From assembly GCF_944381005.1 (NCBI RefSeq), contig NZ_CALWJM010000001.1:217400-281399 (forward strand): DNA of 64,000 bases, in the 5' to 3' direction. The stretch comes from an uncultured Butyricicoccus sp. (lineage in GTDB: Bacteria; Bacillota; Clostridia; Oscillospirales; Butyricicoccaceae). Position 1 is the stretch's first letter; each line of letters opens with the position of its first letter. Below, piece after piece: positions 51,532 through 59,635 of this stretch. A model generated the notes under the pieces. The model was not told the origin of the DNA. It ran no database searches and saw nothing but the letters and a program-made list of their open reading frames with translations. Made by a program: the position numbers and the translations under genes.

Positions 51532-52395
51532 TTATGCCCGCTGATAATCGCGGTGTACAACGGTCAAATTTTTGTGACCTTGGGCACGCAGATGGGCGGC
51601 AAGTGCTTCGGTGATGGCAACCGAGCGGTGTTTGCCGCCCGTGCAGCCGATGCACACGACAACCGAAGTCTTGCCCTCCGAGATGTAGCGCGGAATCAGA
51701 AAATCCATCAGCGGGTTGAGGTGCATCATGAGCGCATCCGCCGTGCCGCCTTGGAATACATAGTCGCGTACCGCCGGTTCAGTGCCGTTGTGCTCGCGCA
51801 GACTGATTTCGTAGTACGGATTGGGCAAAAAACGCACGTCAAACACCAAATCGGCATCGGTCGGAATACCGTGCTTAAACCCGAATGATTGAACGATAAT
51901 TTCAAACATCTGATTGGGGTCAGCCCCGGTGAACAGCCGCACCAGATGCTCTCGCAATCCGGCAGTCGTCAGCTTTGTGGTGTTGACTACATAATCGGCT
52001 TTACCGCGCACGCCCTCCAGCATCGCGCGTTCTCGGTCGATAGCTTGCGCCAAATTATACCCCTCATTCATCAACGGATGTTTGCGGCGTGTCTCCTTAT
52101 AGCGCTGAATCAACTTGGGTGTCGTGGTGTCAAGGAATAGAATACGGTAATCACAGCCCATAGACCGAATACTATCGAGCGAGGAAAACAGCTTTTTAAA
52201 ACTGTCGCCCGCGCGCACGTCGGTCACAAGGGCAACTTTATCATACTGTTCGGTCGCCGCCAGACAGACCTCGGCAAACTTGGGAATCAGCGGAATAGGT
52301 AGATTATCAACACAGTAGTAACCCAAATCTTCCAGAACGGCAACGGCACGGCTTTTGCCTGCGCCCGACATGCCGGTTACAATGAGAAAATGCAA
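51532..52395 (-). CDS. rapZ: RapZ/YvcJ family nucleotide-binding protein
   Basis: 287-residue P-loop protein with IVTGMSGAGKSRAVAVLEDLGYYCVDNLP (Walker A GMSGAGKS), VTDVRAG, the FLDTTTPKLIQRYKETRRKHPL segment and VCIGCTGGKHRSVAITEALA near the C-terminus. RapZ acts as an RNase adaptor for GlmS control in enterics; in Firmicutes YvcJ has nucleotidase activity and the role is less clear. TTG start at 52395 has AAGGAGG at 8 nt; an upstream in-frame extension lacks family match. Confidence 0.93.
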   Translation of the reverse strand: MHFLIVTGMSGAGKSRAVAVLEDLGYYCVDNLPIPLIPKFAEVCLAATEQYDKVALVTDVRAGDSFKKLFSSLDSIRSMGCDYRILFLDTTTPKLIQRYKETRRKHPLMNEGYNLAQAIDRERAMLEGVRGKADYVVNTTKLTTAGLREHLVRLFTGADPNQMFEIIVQSFGFKHGIPTDADLVFDVRFLPNPYYEISLREHNGTEPAVRDYVFQGGTADALMMHLNPLMDFLIPRYISEGKTSVVVCIGCTGGKHRSVAITEALAAHLRAQGHKNLTVVHRDYQRA

Positions 52396-52414
52396 AACAG
52401 ATGCCTCCTTGTGG

Positions 52415-53314
52415 TCAAAGCAGACGAACCTCACAGTGAAGTTCCACGCCAAAATTTTTCTTTACGGTATTCTGGACGTGTTCGATGAGCGCCAGCATAT
52501 CGGCACAGGTGGCGCCGTCGCGGTTGATGAGAAATCCCGCATGTTTTTCGGACACCTGTGCGCCGCCGACCCGGTACCCCATTAAACCGCTGTCCTGAAT
52601 GAGCTTACCTGCAAAGTGTCCTTCCGGGCGCTTGAATGTCGAGCCGGCAGACGGATATTCCAACGGCTGCTTGTCGCGCCGCCGCTGGGCATAGTCCTGC
52701 ATATGTTCCCGGATGTCTGCCGGGTCGCCCGGTGCAAGACGCAGTTCAGACGCTACAATCGTCCAGTCAGGGTGCGCTTTGAAAATACTCTCGCGGTAGC
52801 CGAACCCGTGCGCCGCACCTTCCACTACGCCCGGCTTACCGGTTTCGTCCAAATACTCGGTGCGCACAATGATATCTGCCATCTGACCACCGTAAGCACC
52901 GGCGTTCATAAACACAGCACCGCCCAACGTGCCCGGAATCCCGGCAGCAAACTCGGCACCGGTCAACTCATAGCGCAGGGCCGTCGAGGCGAGAGAAAAC
53001 AGTGACGCGCCTGCTTCGGCGCGAATCACGCTGCCCTTGACGGTGATTTCGTGCATCTCAGCCGTACACAGCACCGCGCCGCGCACGCCCTCATCTCGTA
53101 CCAGCAAGTTGGAACCGCGCCCGATGACGTAGAGCGGCACACCTGCCTTGCGAATACAGGGAATAATTTCTTCAAGAGGTGCACCCGATGCGCAATCCAA
53201 AAATAAGTCGGCTGGGCCGCCAATGCGAAAAGTAGTATGGTGGGACATGGGTTCATGTTCCCGAATGCGGATGTATGATTCATAAGGCTTCAAAGCAGCA
53301 ATCAGTTCGTGCAT
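52415..53314 (-). CDS. murB: UDP-N-acetylenolpyruvoylglucosamine reductase
   Basis: FAD/NADPH enzyme making UDP-MurNAc for peptidoglycan. 299 residues: HTTFRIGGPADLFLDCA, FAD-binding VIGRGSNLLVRDEGVRG, FAAGIPGTLGGAVFMNAGAYGG, the type II active-site segment YPSAGSTFKRP, LIQDSGLMGYRVGGAQVSEKHAGFLIN and the terminal Glu-type region. AAGGAGG precedes ATG 53314. First gene of the murB-rapZ-whiA-dnaE operon. Confidence 0.96.
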   Translation of the reverse strand: MHELIAALKPYESYIRIREHEPMSHHTTFRIGGPADLFLDCASGAPLEEIIPCIRKAGVPLYVIGRGSNLLVRDEGVRGAVLCTAEMHEITVKGSVIRAEAGASLFSLASTALRYELTGAEFAAGIPGTLGGAVFMNAGAYGGQMADIIVRTEYLDETGKPGVVEGAAHGFGYRESIFKAHPDWTIVASELRLAPGDPADIREHMQDYAQRRRDKQPLEYPSAGSTFKRPEGHFAGKLIQDSGLMGYRVGGAQVSEKHAGFLINRDGATCADMLALIEHVQNTVKKNFGVELHCEVRLL

Positions 53315-53328
53315 GAAGAGCCTCCTTT

Positions 53329-53343
53329 TTATCAATTTGATAA
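53329..53343. promoter_or_regulatory. perfect 15-bp palindrome in the murB leader (operator candidate)
   Basis: TTATCAATTTGATAA, two 7-bp arms around a central T, between the murB -10 and its ribosome binding site. Position and symmetry suit a repressor site; the factor is unknown. Confidence 0.4.
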
Positions 53344-53361
53344 TAAGTGGATTTGTCAATA

Positions 53362-53390
53362 TTATAGAACAATTATGCGGCTGGTGCAAC
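53362..53390 (-). promoter_or_regulatory. promoter of the murB operon
   Basis: Minus-strand -35 TTGCAC (53385-53390), 17-nt spacer, -10 TATAAT (53362-53367). Confidence 0.75.
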
Positions 53391-53471
53391 CGCGTTCGCA
53401 CAGGAATTGCACAAATTCAGCAAACTGGGCTATCAAGAAAAAGTATGCCCGCAGACGGCTGAAAATACCGC

Positions 53472-53504
53472 AAAAAAGCCCCGCAGTCCAAAAAGAACCG
53501 CGGG
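53472..53504 (-). terminator. intrinsic terminator of the cat-like gene
   Basis: On the minus strand CCCGCGG pairs with CTGCGGG (one G-U), followed two bases later by six Ts; 12 nt past the stop codon. Confidence 0.8.
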
Positions 53505-53516
53505 ACCTCCTTTACC

Positions 53517-54161
53517 TCAGCTTTGTGGTGTGAGCCAATCTATCTCTTGCTGCACATCGGCAAAAAATCTGGAAACATGGTAACCATCAGCCGCTGCATG
53601 GTGAATTTGAATCGAAAGTGGCATACACCATCGGCCTTCCCGTTCGGTATATTTCCCACCTGTAATGACTGGTGCCAGATAATTCCCTGCATCAAATACA
53701 TGCAAGTTCAACGCCTGATAATCCAGCCACGGCACCAACGATGCATCAAAATGATTGGGCGGTAATGGCGCATGTCCAAAACCGCGTACCTGCTCATGTT
53801 CGGCCATCGTTCGTATCACTGCAGTATAAAACGCATCAAAATCCGATGTATATGCCGTACTCATATGGGTAATCAGCTTATCTTGCTCATGAAATACCAC
53901 ATAAGCGGGAGATACTGCATCCCATATCCCAACATTCCCCTGTGCATCCCAGCCCATACGAAGTTCGGGCTGCCGGTTAACTGCTCGGCTGATAACATAT
54001 AAAAACACTGGGTAGAACCGCAAGCCATCGCGTTTGCAGCGTGTCCGCAAGCCGGTCACATCGACTGTCGCTGTGACGGCAATCACATTACGTACTTCCT
54101 CTATAAAATGACGAAATATCGGCGCGCGCTTCCATGTATCCATTTCAATTATGTGAAACAT
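53517..54161 (-). CDS. chloramphenicol acetyltransferase-like protein (type A)
   Basis: 214 residues, the normal CAT length. Trimeric CoA-dependent acetyltransferases of this family O-acetylate chloramphenicol with an active-site His; here the motif is SIQIHHAAADGYHVSRFF (about residues 184-201). Upstream are RFYPVFLYVISRAVN, ELRMGWDAQGNVGIWDAVSPAYVVFH and a GNYLAPVITGGKYTE segment, all CAT-like. ATG 54161 follows TTGGAGGA, which is sequestered in a hairpin behind a short leader ORF, as in drug-inducible cat genes. It lies between murB and gpsA operons. Chloramphenicol as the true substrate is probable but not certain; some family members take other hydroxyl compounds. Confidence 0.88.
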   Translation of the reverse strand: MFHIIEMDTWKRAPIFRHFIEEVRNVIAVTATVDVTGLRTRCKRDGLRFYPVFLYVISRAVNRQPELRMGWDAQGNVGIWDAVSPAYVVFHEQDKLITHMSTAYTSDFDAFYTAVIRTMAEHEQVRGFGHAPLPPNHFDASLVPWLDYQALNLHVFDAGNYLAPVITGGKYTEREGRWCMPLSIQIHHAAADGYHVSRFFADVQQEIDWLTPQS

Positions 54162-54168
54162 AATTCTT

Positions 54169-54205
54169 TCCTCCAAATAATAAAAAGATTGCTTTATTTG
54201 GAGGA
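54169..54205 (-). promoter_or_regulatory. translation attenuator: hairpin hiding the cat ribosome binding site
   Basis: TCCTCCAAATAA (54194-54205 on the minus strand) pairs perfectly with TTATTTGGAGGA (54169-54180) around a 13-nt loop. The 3' arm contains the cat Shine-Dalgarno sequence; the 5' arm is the last three sense codons plus stop of the leader ORF. A ribosome stalled in the leader would open the hairpin. Confidence 0.8.
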
Positions 54206-54226
54206 TGTTTCATGTGTACGCTTCAA
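54194..54226 (-). CDS. leader peptide of the cat-like gene (10 aa)
   Basis: TTG-initiated ten-codon ORF encoding MKRTHETSSK, ending at TAA inside the attenuator arm. AAGGG lies 8 nt upstream. The Ser-Ser codons TCC TCC are the bases that mask the cat GGAGGA, the same trick used in inducible Gram-positive cat leaders. Expression is inferred, not proven. Confidence 0.65.
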   Translation of the reverse strand: MKRTHETSSK

Positions 54227-54268
54227 AAAATCACACCCTTTTAGATTTAAAAGGTATTTATACTATCT

Positions 54269-55285
54269 TTAAGAAAACCAGATGGATTCGCTTTCATGCT
54301 CCTCTTTGCGAGAACGTCCCATCAAGGCGCCAATTGCCTTGTGTACGTCGCCGCCCTCATACAGTACATGATAGAGCTGCTCGGTGATGGGCATAGAAAT
54401 ACCAGTTTGTTTGGCGAGGTGGTAACCTGCGTCGGTGGCATAATAGCCCTCGACAACCGCGCCCACTTCATCCATTGCCTGCTGCACGGTTTTGCCCTTA
54501 CCAATAAGGATACCCGCACGCCGGTTGCGCGAGTGCATCGAAGTACAGGTCACTATCAAGTCGCCCATACCAGACAGTCCGGCGAACGTCTCCTGCCGTG
54601 CGCCCAGCGCGACACCAAGCCGCGCAATCTCGGTCAAGCCGCGTGTCATCAGCCCTGCTTTGGAGTTGTCGCCCAACCCCAATCCATCCGAAATACCAGC
54701 GGTCAGCGCGATGATGTTTTTGAACGCGCCACCGATTTCAGCGCCGATGATATCGGACGAGGTATACACGCGGAACACCTCATTCATAAACGCATCTTGA
54801 CACAATTCAGCAGCGGCGCGGCTGGTCGAAGCCGACACAATCGCGGTGGGAATCCCGCGGGCAACCTCCTCGGCATGGGTCGGGCCAGTCAGTGCAACGA
54901 CCGGGCTGTGTCCGCCAAAAGCATTTATGATGGTCTCGGAAAAGCGGCAGTACCCATGCGCGGCATCCAGTCCTTTGCCGACGTTGACGACCGGCACACC
55001 TTGAGGCGCAATCGCTGCCACCCGCTCGGCAGTCTCCGCGACGGCAAAACTGGGAACAGCCAACACGATTAAATCGGCATCGTGTGCGCACGCAATATCA
55101 CTCGTCAGCGCAATGCAATCGGGAATCCGCACGCCGGGCAGCAGTTTTGCGTTCATACGGGTCTGTTTGAGCAGTTCACACTGTTCGGGTCGGTGTGTCC
55201 ATGTGGTAACGGTGTGTCCATTGTGACACAGCACGAGCGACAGCGCAATGCCCCAGCTTCCCGCACCATAAACGGTAATTTTCAT
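54269..55285 (-). CDS. gpsA: NAD(P)-dependent glycerol-3-phosphate dehydrogenase
   Basis: Reduces dihydroxyacetone phosphate to sn-glycerol-3-phosphate for phospholipids. 338 residues: Rossmann loop VYGAGSWGIALSLVL, VNVGKGLD, ALTGPTHAEEVARGIPTAIV, the catalytic Lys in IGGAFKNIIALTAGISDGLGLGDNSKAGL and SGMGDLIVTCTS. Overlaps plsY by 4 nt; together they supply and use G3P for the first acylation step. Confidence 0.96.
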   Translation of the reverse strand: MKITVYGAGSWGIALSLVLCHNGHTVTTWTHRPEQCELLKQTRMNAKLLPGVRIPDCIALTSDIACAHDADLIVLAVPSFAVAETAERVAAIAPQGVPVVNVGKGLDAAHGYCRFSETIINAFGGHSPVVALTGPTHAEEVARGIPTAIVSASTSRAAAELCQDAFMNEVFRVYTSSDIIGAEIGGAFKNIIALTAGISDGLGLGDNSKAGLMTRGLTEIARLGVALGARQETFAGLSGMGDLIVTCTSMHSRNRRAGILIGKGKTVQQAMDEVGAVVEGYYATDAGYHLAKQTGISMPITEQLYHVLYEGGDVHKAIGALMGRSRKEEHESESIWFS

Positions 55286-55944
55286 CTGTCCTCAGGCTCC
55301 TTTCCGTTTTCAATCTGCGGTTTGGAATGCCAACTGAACTTGTTTTCGGTGCCTGATAAAATGCGCTTGATGTTGGAGCGATGCAAATAGATGACCGCAG
55401 CCGCGAGCACCGAAATAACGGCGGTATAAATGGGATTATGATAAAAATAGTGCATGGTGAACGGCACACTGAGCGCGCCCAGAATGGAACCCAGTGAAAT
55501 CCAACGTGTGACCGCAACCGCCAGCACGAAAAGACCGAACGCAACCAAGAAAATACGCCAGTCGAACAGCAGTAGGGTCATGGCACCAACCAATACACCC
55601 TTGCCGCCACGAAATCCAAAATAGACCGGATACACATGCCCCAGAATCACAAAAGCACCTGCCAGCAGTTTGCCACCCGGCCCCAACAGGATACCACCAA
55701 TAGACAGCGCGGCAGCCGCTTTGCCCAAATCGCCCAACAGCACCAGCGCTGTTTTTGCGCCGCCCATTGTGCGATAGGCGTTAGTTAAACCGGCGTTGCC
55801 GCTGCCATAGTTGCGGATATCCTGCCCCAGCGTCAAGCGGCACACGATGATAGCAAAACTGAGCGAGCCGAGCAGATAGGCACACAGAATGGTCACGACC
55901 ACACAAACCGGTGTGCCCAGCGTCGCGGTAAAAGATTGCAGCAT
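55282..55944 (-). CDS. plsY: acyl-phosphate:glycerol-3-phosphate acyltransferase
   Basis: 220-residue membrane enzyme acylating G3P from acyl-phosphate. Visible motifs: YLLGSLSFAIIV at the start, NYGSGNAGLTNAYRTMG, GHVYPVYFGFRGGKGVLVGA; five or more membrane helices. ATG 55944 has GGGGGA 7 nt upstream; an earlier in-frame ATG overlaps the der stop region and lacks that spacing. Confidence 0.95.
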   Translation of the reverse strand: MLQSFTATLGTPVCVVVTILCAYLLGSLSFAIIVCRLTLGQDIRNYGSGNAGLTNAYRTMGGAKTALVLLGDLGKAAAALSIGGILLGPGGKLLAGAFVILGHVYPVYFGFRGGKGVLVGAMTLLLFDWRIFLVAFGLFVLAVAVTRWISLGSILGALSVPFTMHYFYHNPIYTAVISVLAAAVIYLHRSNIKRILSGTENKFSWHSKPQIENGKEPEDR

Positions 55945-55958
55945 AAGCCCATCCCCCA

Positions 55959-57284
55959 TTATTCCTTGTCGCCACGCTGGCGCACGACCATGCGCACCGG
56001 CGTACCGCTCAAATCAAACACTTCTCGAATCTGGTTTTCCAGATAGCGCTGGTAAGAGAAATGGAACAGACGCGCATCATTACAGAAGCAAACAAAGGTG
56101 GGCGGGCAAACGCCTGCCTGTGTCATATAGTAAATTTTCAAGCGGCGACCCTTATCAGTGGGCGGCTGTACGCGTGCAGTCGCCTCTGCCAGAATGGAAT
56201 TAAGCTGACCAGTCGGGATGCGCTTGTGGTTCTGTTCGTAAACATGGCGGATGACCTCATAAATCTTGTCCACACGCTGACCAGTCTTTGCCGACAGGAA
56301 CAGCACCGGTGCGTAGGGCATATACGCCAGACCTTCGCGCACGCGCAAGGTATATTCCTTCATCGTGCCGCCGTCCTTGTCCACCAAGTCCCATTTATTG
56401 ACCACGATAATGCAGGCCTTACCGGCGTTGTGCGCCTCGCCTGCCACCTTGGTATCCTGTTCGGTCACGCCCTCGGTTGCGTCAATCATAATCACGCACA
56501 CGTCGGCGCGCTCGACCGCCAGCAGCGAACGCATAACCGAAAACTTTTCAATTTTCTCTTCGACGCGCGACTTGCGACGGATACCTGCGGTATCAATAAA
56601 GGTGAACTTACCATACTGGTTGTCTAGGCGTGCGTCCACGCTGTCGCGCGTTGTGCCCGCGACGTTGGACACAATCACACGTTCCTCACCCAGCACGCGA
56701 TTGAGCAGACTGGACTTGCCTACATTGGGCTTACCGATGAGCGCAACGCGAATCCGGTCATCGTCTGCGTCGTCCTCGTCCTCTGGCGGGAAATACTGGT
56801 ACACTTCATCGAGCAAATCGCCCGTGCCGTAGCCGTGCAGCGCCGAAATACCGAACGGCTCGCCCAGACCCAGATTATAAAATTCATAAAATTCAGGCTC
56901 AGGGGCACCGGGTTTGTCGCACTTGTTGACCGCCAGCACAATAGGCTTGCCGCTGCGCTGGAGCATGGCGGCGACATCGGCATCGGATGCAGTCACACCG
57001 GTGCGCAGGTCGGTGATAAAAATAATCACATCGGCATGGTGGATAGCCGTTTCGGCCTGATAGCGCATGAACTTCAAGATTTCATTGTCGTTTGACGGCT
57101 CAATGCCGCCGGTGTCGATGATAGAAAAGACACGGCCGCGCCATTCGCACTCAGCATACAGCCGGTCACGGGTCACACCGGGCGTATCTTCGACGATGGA
57201 CAGGCGCTGCCCTGCCAAGCGGTTAAATAACTGCGATTTGCCGACGTTGGGGCGGCCAACGATGGCAACGGTGGGCTTTGACAT
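55959..57284 (-). CDS. der: ribosome-associated GTPase Der (EngA)
   Basis: Double GTPase needed for 50S subunit assembly. 441 residues with two complete G domains: GRPNVGKSQLFNRL, DTPGVTRD, DTGG, NKCD, then GKPNVGKSSLLNRV, VAGTTRDSVD, DTAGIRRK, NKWD, and a C-terminal KH-like domain (LKIYYMTQAGVCPPTFVCFCND). AAGGAGG precedes ATG 57284; it starts 26 nt after the DUF512 gene stop. Confidence 0.97.
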   Translation of the reverse strand: MSKPTVAIVGRPNVGKSQLFNRLAGQRLSIVEDTPGVTRDRLYAECEWRGRVFSIIDTGGIEPSNDNEILKFMRYQAETAIHHADVIIFITDLRTGVTASDADVAAMLQRSGKPIVLAVNKCDKPGAPEPEFYEFYNLGLGEPFGISALHGYGTGDLLDEVYQYFPPEDEDDADDDRIRVALIGKPNVGKSSLLNRVLGEERVIVSNVAGTTRDSVDARLDNQYGKFTFIDTAGIRRKSRVEEKIEKFSVMRSLLAVERADVCVIMIDATEGVTEQDTKVAGEAHNAGKACIIVVNKWDLVDKDGGTMKEYTLRVREGLAYMPYAPVLFLSAKTGQRVDKIYEVIRHVYEQNHKRIPTGQLNSILAEATARVQPPTDKGRRLKIYYMTQAGVCPPTFVCFCNDARLFHFSYQRYLENQIREVFDLSGTPVRMVVRQRGDKE

Positions 57285-57310
57285 AGCGATTGCCTCCTTT
57301 TGGGATGGTA

Positions 57311-58612
57311 TCATTCTTCAAAAATCTTGGCGAGCAGGTCTGCGCCGTCGATTTCGACCGGCACAACGGGCACGCCGAGCTGTTCAGATGCCTGCTGCAA
57401 GGTCAGGTCGTCCAAAAATACGTCGCCGCCGTCGCGCAGCATATTAGCTGAAATGAGCACACGCGCCCCCAATTCACGTCCGGACAATTGTGCAACCAAA
57501 TCGCGTCCGGTAATCAATCCGGCGACGGTCACGCCATGACCGAAAAAGTCATTTTGCACGGCGTATACATGACCACTTAAATTATCGCATACTGTGCGGG
57601 CTTGGTCAATAAGCCGGGTCAAAGTCGGCGCGGCAGCCATGCCGGTGGCAATGCAGAACGGGCGCGGCGTACGACCGGCATAGTCGGGCAACGCGAGTGA
57701 AAATTCCTCGGCAAACAGCGGCAGCATACCGATTCCGTTTTCAAACTGGGTGAAGTCCTCATAATAATCGGCATCGGGCAGCGGGCGGCCTGCCTTGAGA
57801 TACACTTCATCCCCGCACCATGCCAGACGGGTTCCATGCTTGGCAAGACAGCGGGCGGCAAAGTCCTCGACAATATCCAGCATAGCGGCGGCACCCTGCT
57901 GTGTGGTGGGTTGGAGCGGATACAATCCTTCGCGGTGGTCGGTCATGCCAAAAGGTACAACCGAAATCGAACCAACTGCTGGATAAAGCGCTTCTAAGTC
58001 GGCAAGCGAGCGGCGCAGTTCTTCGCCGTCGTTTAGTCCCTCACAGATGACCAACTGACAGTTCATCGTAATGCCACCCTCAGCAAAGCGCGGCAGCAAG
58101 CTGAGCACCTCACCCGCGCGCGGATTTTGCAGCATTTTGACGCGCAATTCGGGATTTGTGGTCTGCACCGAGATGTTGAGCGGCGAAATGTGCATCCGCA
58201 AAATACGCTCGACATCGGCTTGGGAAAGATTGGTCATCGAGATATAGTTGCCGAGCAAAAAGGACATGCGCGCGTCGTCATCCTTGACATAAAGCGTGTC
58301 GCGCATCCCTTTGGGCAACTGGTCGATGAAGCAGAACACGCATTTATTCGAGCACCGCTTCATTTTATCCATCAGATAATGCTCAAAATTCAAGCCAAGC
58401 GGTTCGCCCTCGCGCTTGCGCACCGAAACCGTGCGCTGTTCGCCCGACTCGGACAGCAAAACCAAGGTCAGCTTTGCATCATAACCATAAAACTTGTAAT
58501 CGAGCACATCGCGCACGGCAGCGCCGTCGATGGTAAGCAGGGTGTCACCAGGGCAAATGCCCGCGCGTGCGGCTGGGGAACCGGGGTCAACCGAGCAGAT
58601 TTTAGACGCCAT
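57311..58612 (-). CDS. DUF512 radical-SAM-like protein with PDZ domain
   Basis: 433-residue protein of the DUF512 family, commonly next to der in Clostridia. An N-terminal PDZ-like domain (ICSVDPGSPAARAGICPGDTLLTIDG, about 1-70) is followed by a CxxxCxxC cluster (KRCSNKCVFCFIDQLPKGMR, about residues 86-105), which suggests a 4Fe-4S radical SAM-type site, and a DUF512 C-terminal part (ENGIGMLPLFAEEF). Biochemical function is unknown. RBS GGAGGG precedes ATG 58612. Confidence 0.9.
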   Translation of the reverse strand: MASKICSVDPGSPAARAGICPGDTLLTIDGAAVRDVLDYKFYGYDAKLTLVLLSESGEQRTVSVRKREGEPLGLNFEHYLMDKMKRCSNKCVFCFIDQLPKGMRDTLYVKDDDARMSFLLGNYISMTNLSQADVERILRMHISPLNISVQTTNPELRVKMLQNPRAGEVLSLLPRFAEGGITMNCQLVICEGLNDGEELRRSLADLEALYPAVGSISVVPFGMTDHREGLYPLQPTTQQGAAAMLDIVEDFAARCLAKHGTRLAWCGDEVYLKAGRPLPDADYYEDFTQFENGIGMLPLFAEEFSLALPDYAGRTPRPFCIATGMAAAPTLTRLIDQARTVCDNLSGHVYAVQNDFFGHGVTVAGLITGRDLVAQLSGRELGARVLISANMLRDGGDVFLDDLTLQQASEQLGVPVVPVEIDGADLLAKIFEE

Positions 58613-58652
58613 AGCGTGTTTTCCCTCCTGTCATCTCTGCTGCATTGCTGGC

Positions 58653-58684
58653 AAAAAAATAGAGAAAGCATTGCGCTTTCCCTA
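58653..58684 (-). terminator. intrinsic terminator of yceD-rpmF
   Basis: On the minus strand TAGGGAAAGC, GCAAT loop, GCTTTCTCTA and seven Ts. Confidence 0.85.
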
Positions 58685-58702
58685 CTTTCTTCTTCTGTTT
58701 GC

Positions 58703-58885
58703 TTACGCTTCGGTCTTAACGACCTCACGGCCGTTGTAGTAGCCGCAAGCCTTGCACATTCTGTGGGAGAGCTTGAACTCACCGCACTTGGGGCACTTGG
58801 TCATGCCCGGAAGCGAGAGCTTCCAGTGGGAGTTACGTCTCTTATCACGTCTAGCTTTGGACGTCTTTCTCTTAGGTACTGCCAT
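58703..58885 (-). CDS. rpmF: 50S ribosomal protein L32
   Basis: 60-residue basic ribosomal protein beginning [16 protein letters not shown], with a four-cysteine zinc ribbon (CPKCGEF and CKACGYYNG). Full length and zinc-binding form. AGGAGG precedes ATG 58885. Paired with yceD as in most bacteria. Confidence 0.97.
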   Translation of the reverse strand: MAVPKRKTSKARRDKRRNSHWKLSLPGMTKCPKCGEFKLSHRMCKACGYYNGREVVKTEA

Positions 58886-58970
58886 GTGGTAACACCTCCT
58901 ACTTTATGTTCTAAGTTTTTGTAAACAATGTTAGGCTGCCCGTCCAAAAAGATGGGGGCAAAAGTGCTGC

Positions 58971-59471
58971 TTATTGCTCCTTGTCTTTCAGCAGCTTTGC
59001 CAGAACCGCCAAGCGAGGGTCGGTCTGTTCGGACGCACAAGAGCACACGGACTCATTGCGGTCACAGCCGCAGATAGGACAAAGTCCTTTGCAGTCATCC
59101 CTGCACAGATAAGTCATGTCCACCTGCAAGATAAGTGCGGGGATTAAGATATCCTCGACTTCGACCGCATTGTTTTCGATGGGGAAAACATCGTCCTCAT
59201 CTTCTGCCTCGCCGTCGCGTGAGAGGATGCCGTCGGCGGTGGCTTGAAGGGGGATTTGCAGCGGTTTCAAGCATCTGGCACAGCAAGTGTGATAAACGGT
59301 GCTGATTTGTCCAGTCAGGCGGTAAACGCCAAGATGGTTGGCAACTTCGCCGGAGTAAGTGACCGGGCTTTGAAAGGGTTTGGCGCCATAGAGACTTTCT
59401 TCGGACAGGTCAACCGTACCGGAAAAAGCGATTTTGTCGCCGGGAACCAGTTTTCTTAAATCAATCTTCAT
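58971..59471 (-). CDS. yceD: YceD family protein (DUF177), 23S rRNA accumulation
   Basis: 166-residue DUF177 protein encoded upstream of rpmF. It has RLTGQISTVYHTCCARCLKPLQIPL, an acidic middle, and a C-terminal Cys-rich ribbon CRDDCKGLCPICGCDRNESVCSC. Implicated in 23S rRNA/50S biogenesis in relatives. Strong promoter upstream. Confidence 0.93.
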   Translation of the reverse strand: MKIDLRKLVPGDKIAFSGTVDLSEESLYGAKPFQSPVTYSGEVANHLGVYRLTGQISTVYHTCCARCLKPLQIPLQATADGILSRDGEAEDEDDVFPIENNAVEVEDILIPALILQVDMTYLCRDDCKGLCPICGCDRNESVCSCASEQTDPRLAVLAKLLKDKEQ

Positions 59472-59496
59472 GACTACCTCACATGGTACATTTAAC

Positions 59497-59526
59497 AGTA
59501 TACTATAATCATTTTACATTTGTCAA
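59497..59526 (-). promoter_or_regulatory. promoter of yceD-rpmF
   Basis: Minus-strand -35 TTGACA (59521-59526), 18-nt spacer, -10 TATACT (59497-59502). Confidence 0.8.
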
Positions 59527-59572
59527 CCGCAACATGCGAAAAAAGTATATTTTCTTTTGTCTTGCAATCGTA

Positions 59573-59578
59573 TATACT
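59573..59578 (+). promoter_or_regulatory. possible -10 of the pseudouridine synthase gene
   Basis: TATACT in an A/T-rich divergent region; no good -35 was found at 16-18 nt. Confidence 0.35.
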
Positions 59579-59635
59579 AACATTATGGTTCTATCTGTGG
59601 AACCGGTCAATATTCTGACGGGAGGAAATCACCTT

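Noticed and set aside
54142..54210. Alternative leader ORF starting at the ATG near 54212 on the minus strand
   Set aside because: It reads through the hairpin and past the cat start in another frame; the TTG leader ending at the hairpin arm has a ribosome binding site and the expected architecture.
54177..54268. Mobile element carrying the cat-like gene
   Set aside because: No transposase, terminal repeats or target duplications could be found on either side; acquisition remains only a possibility.
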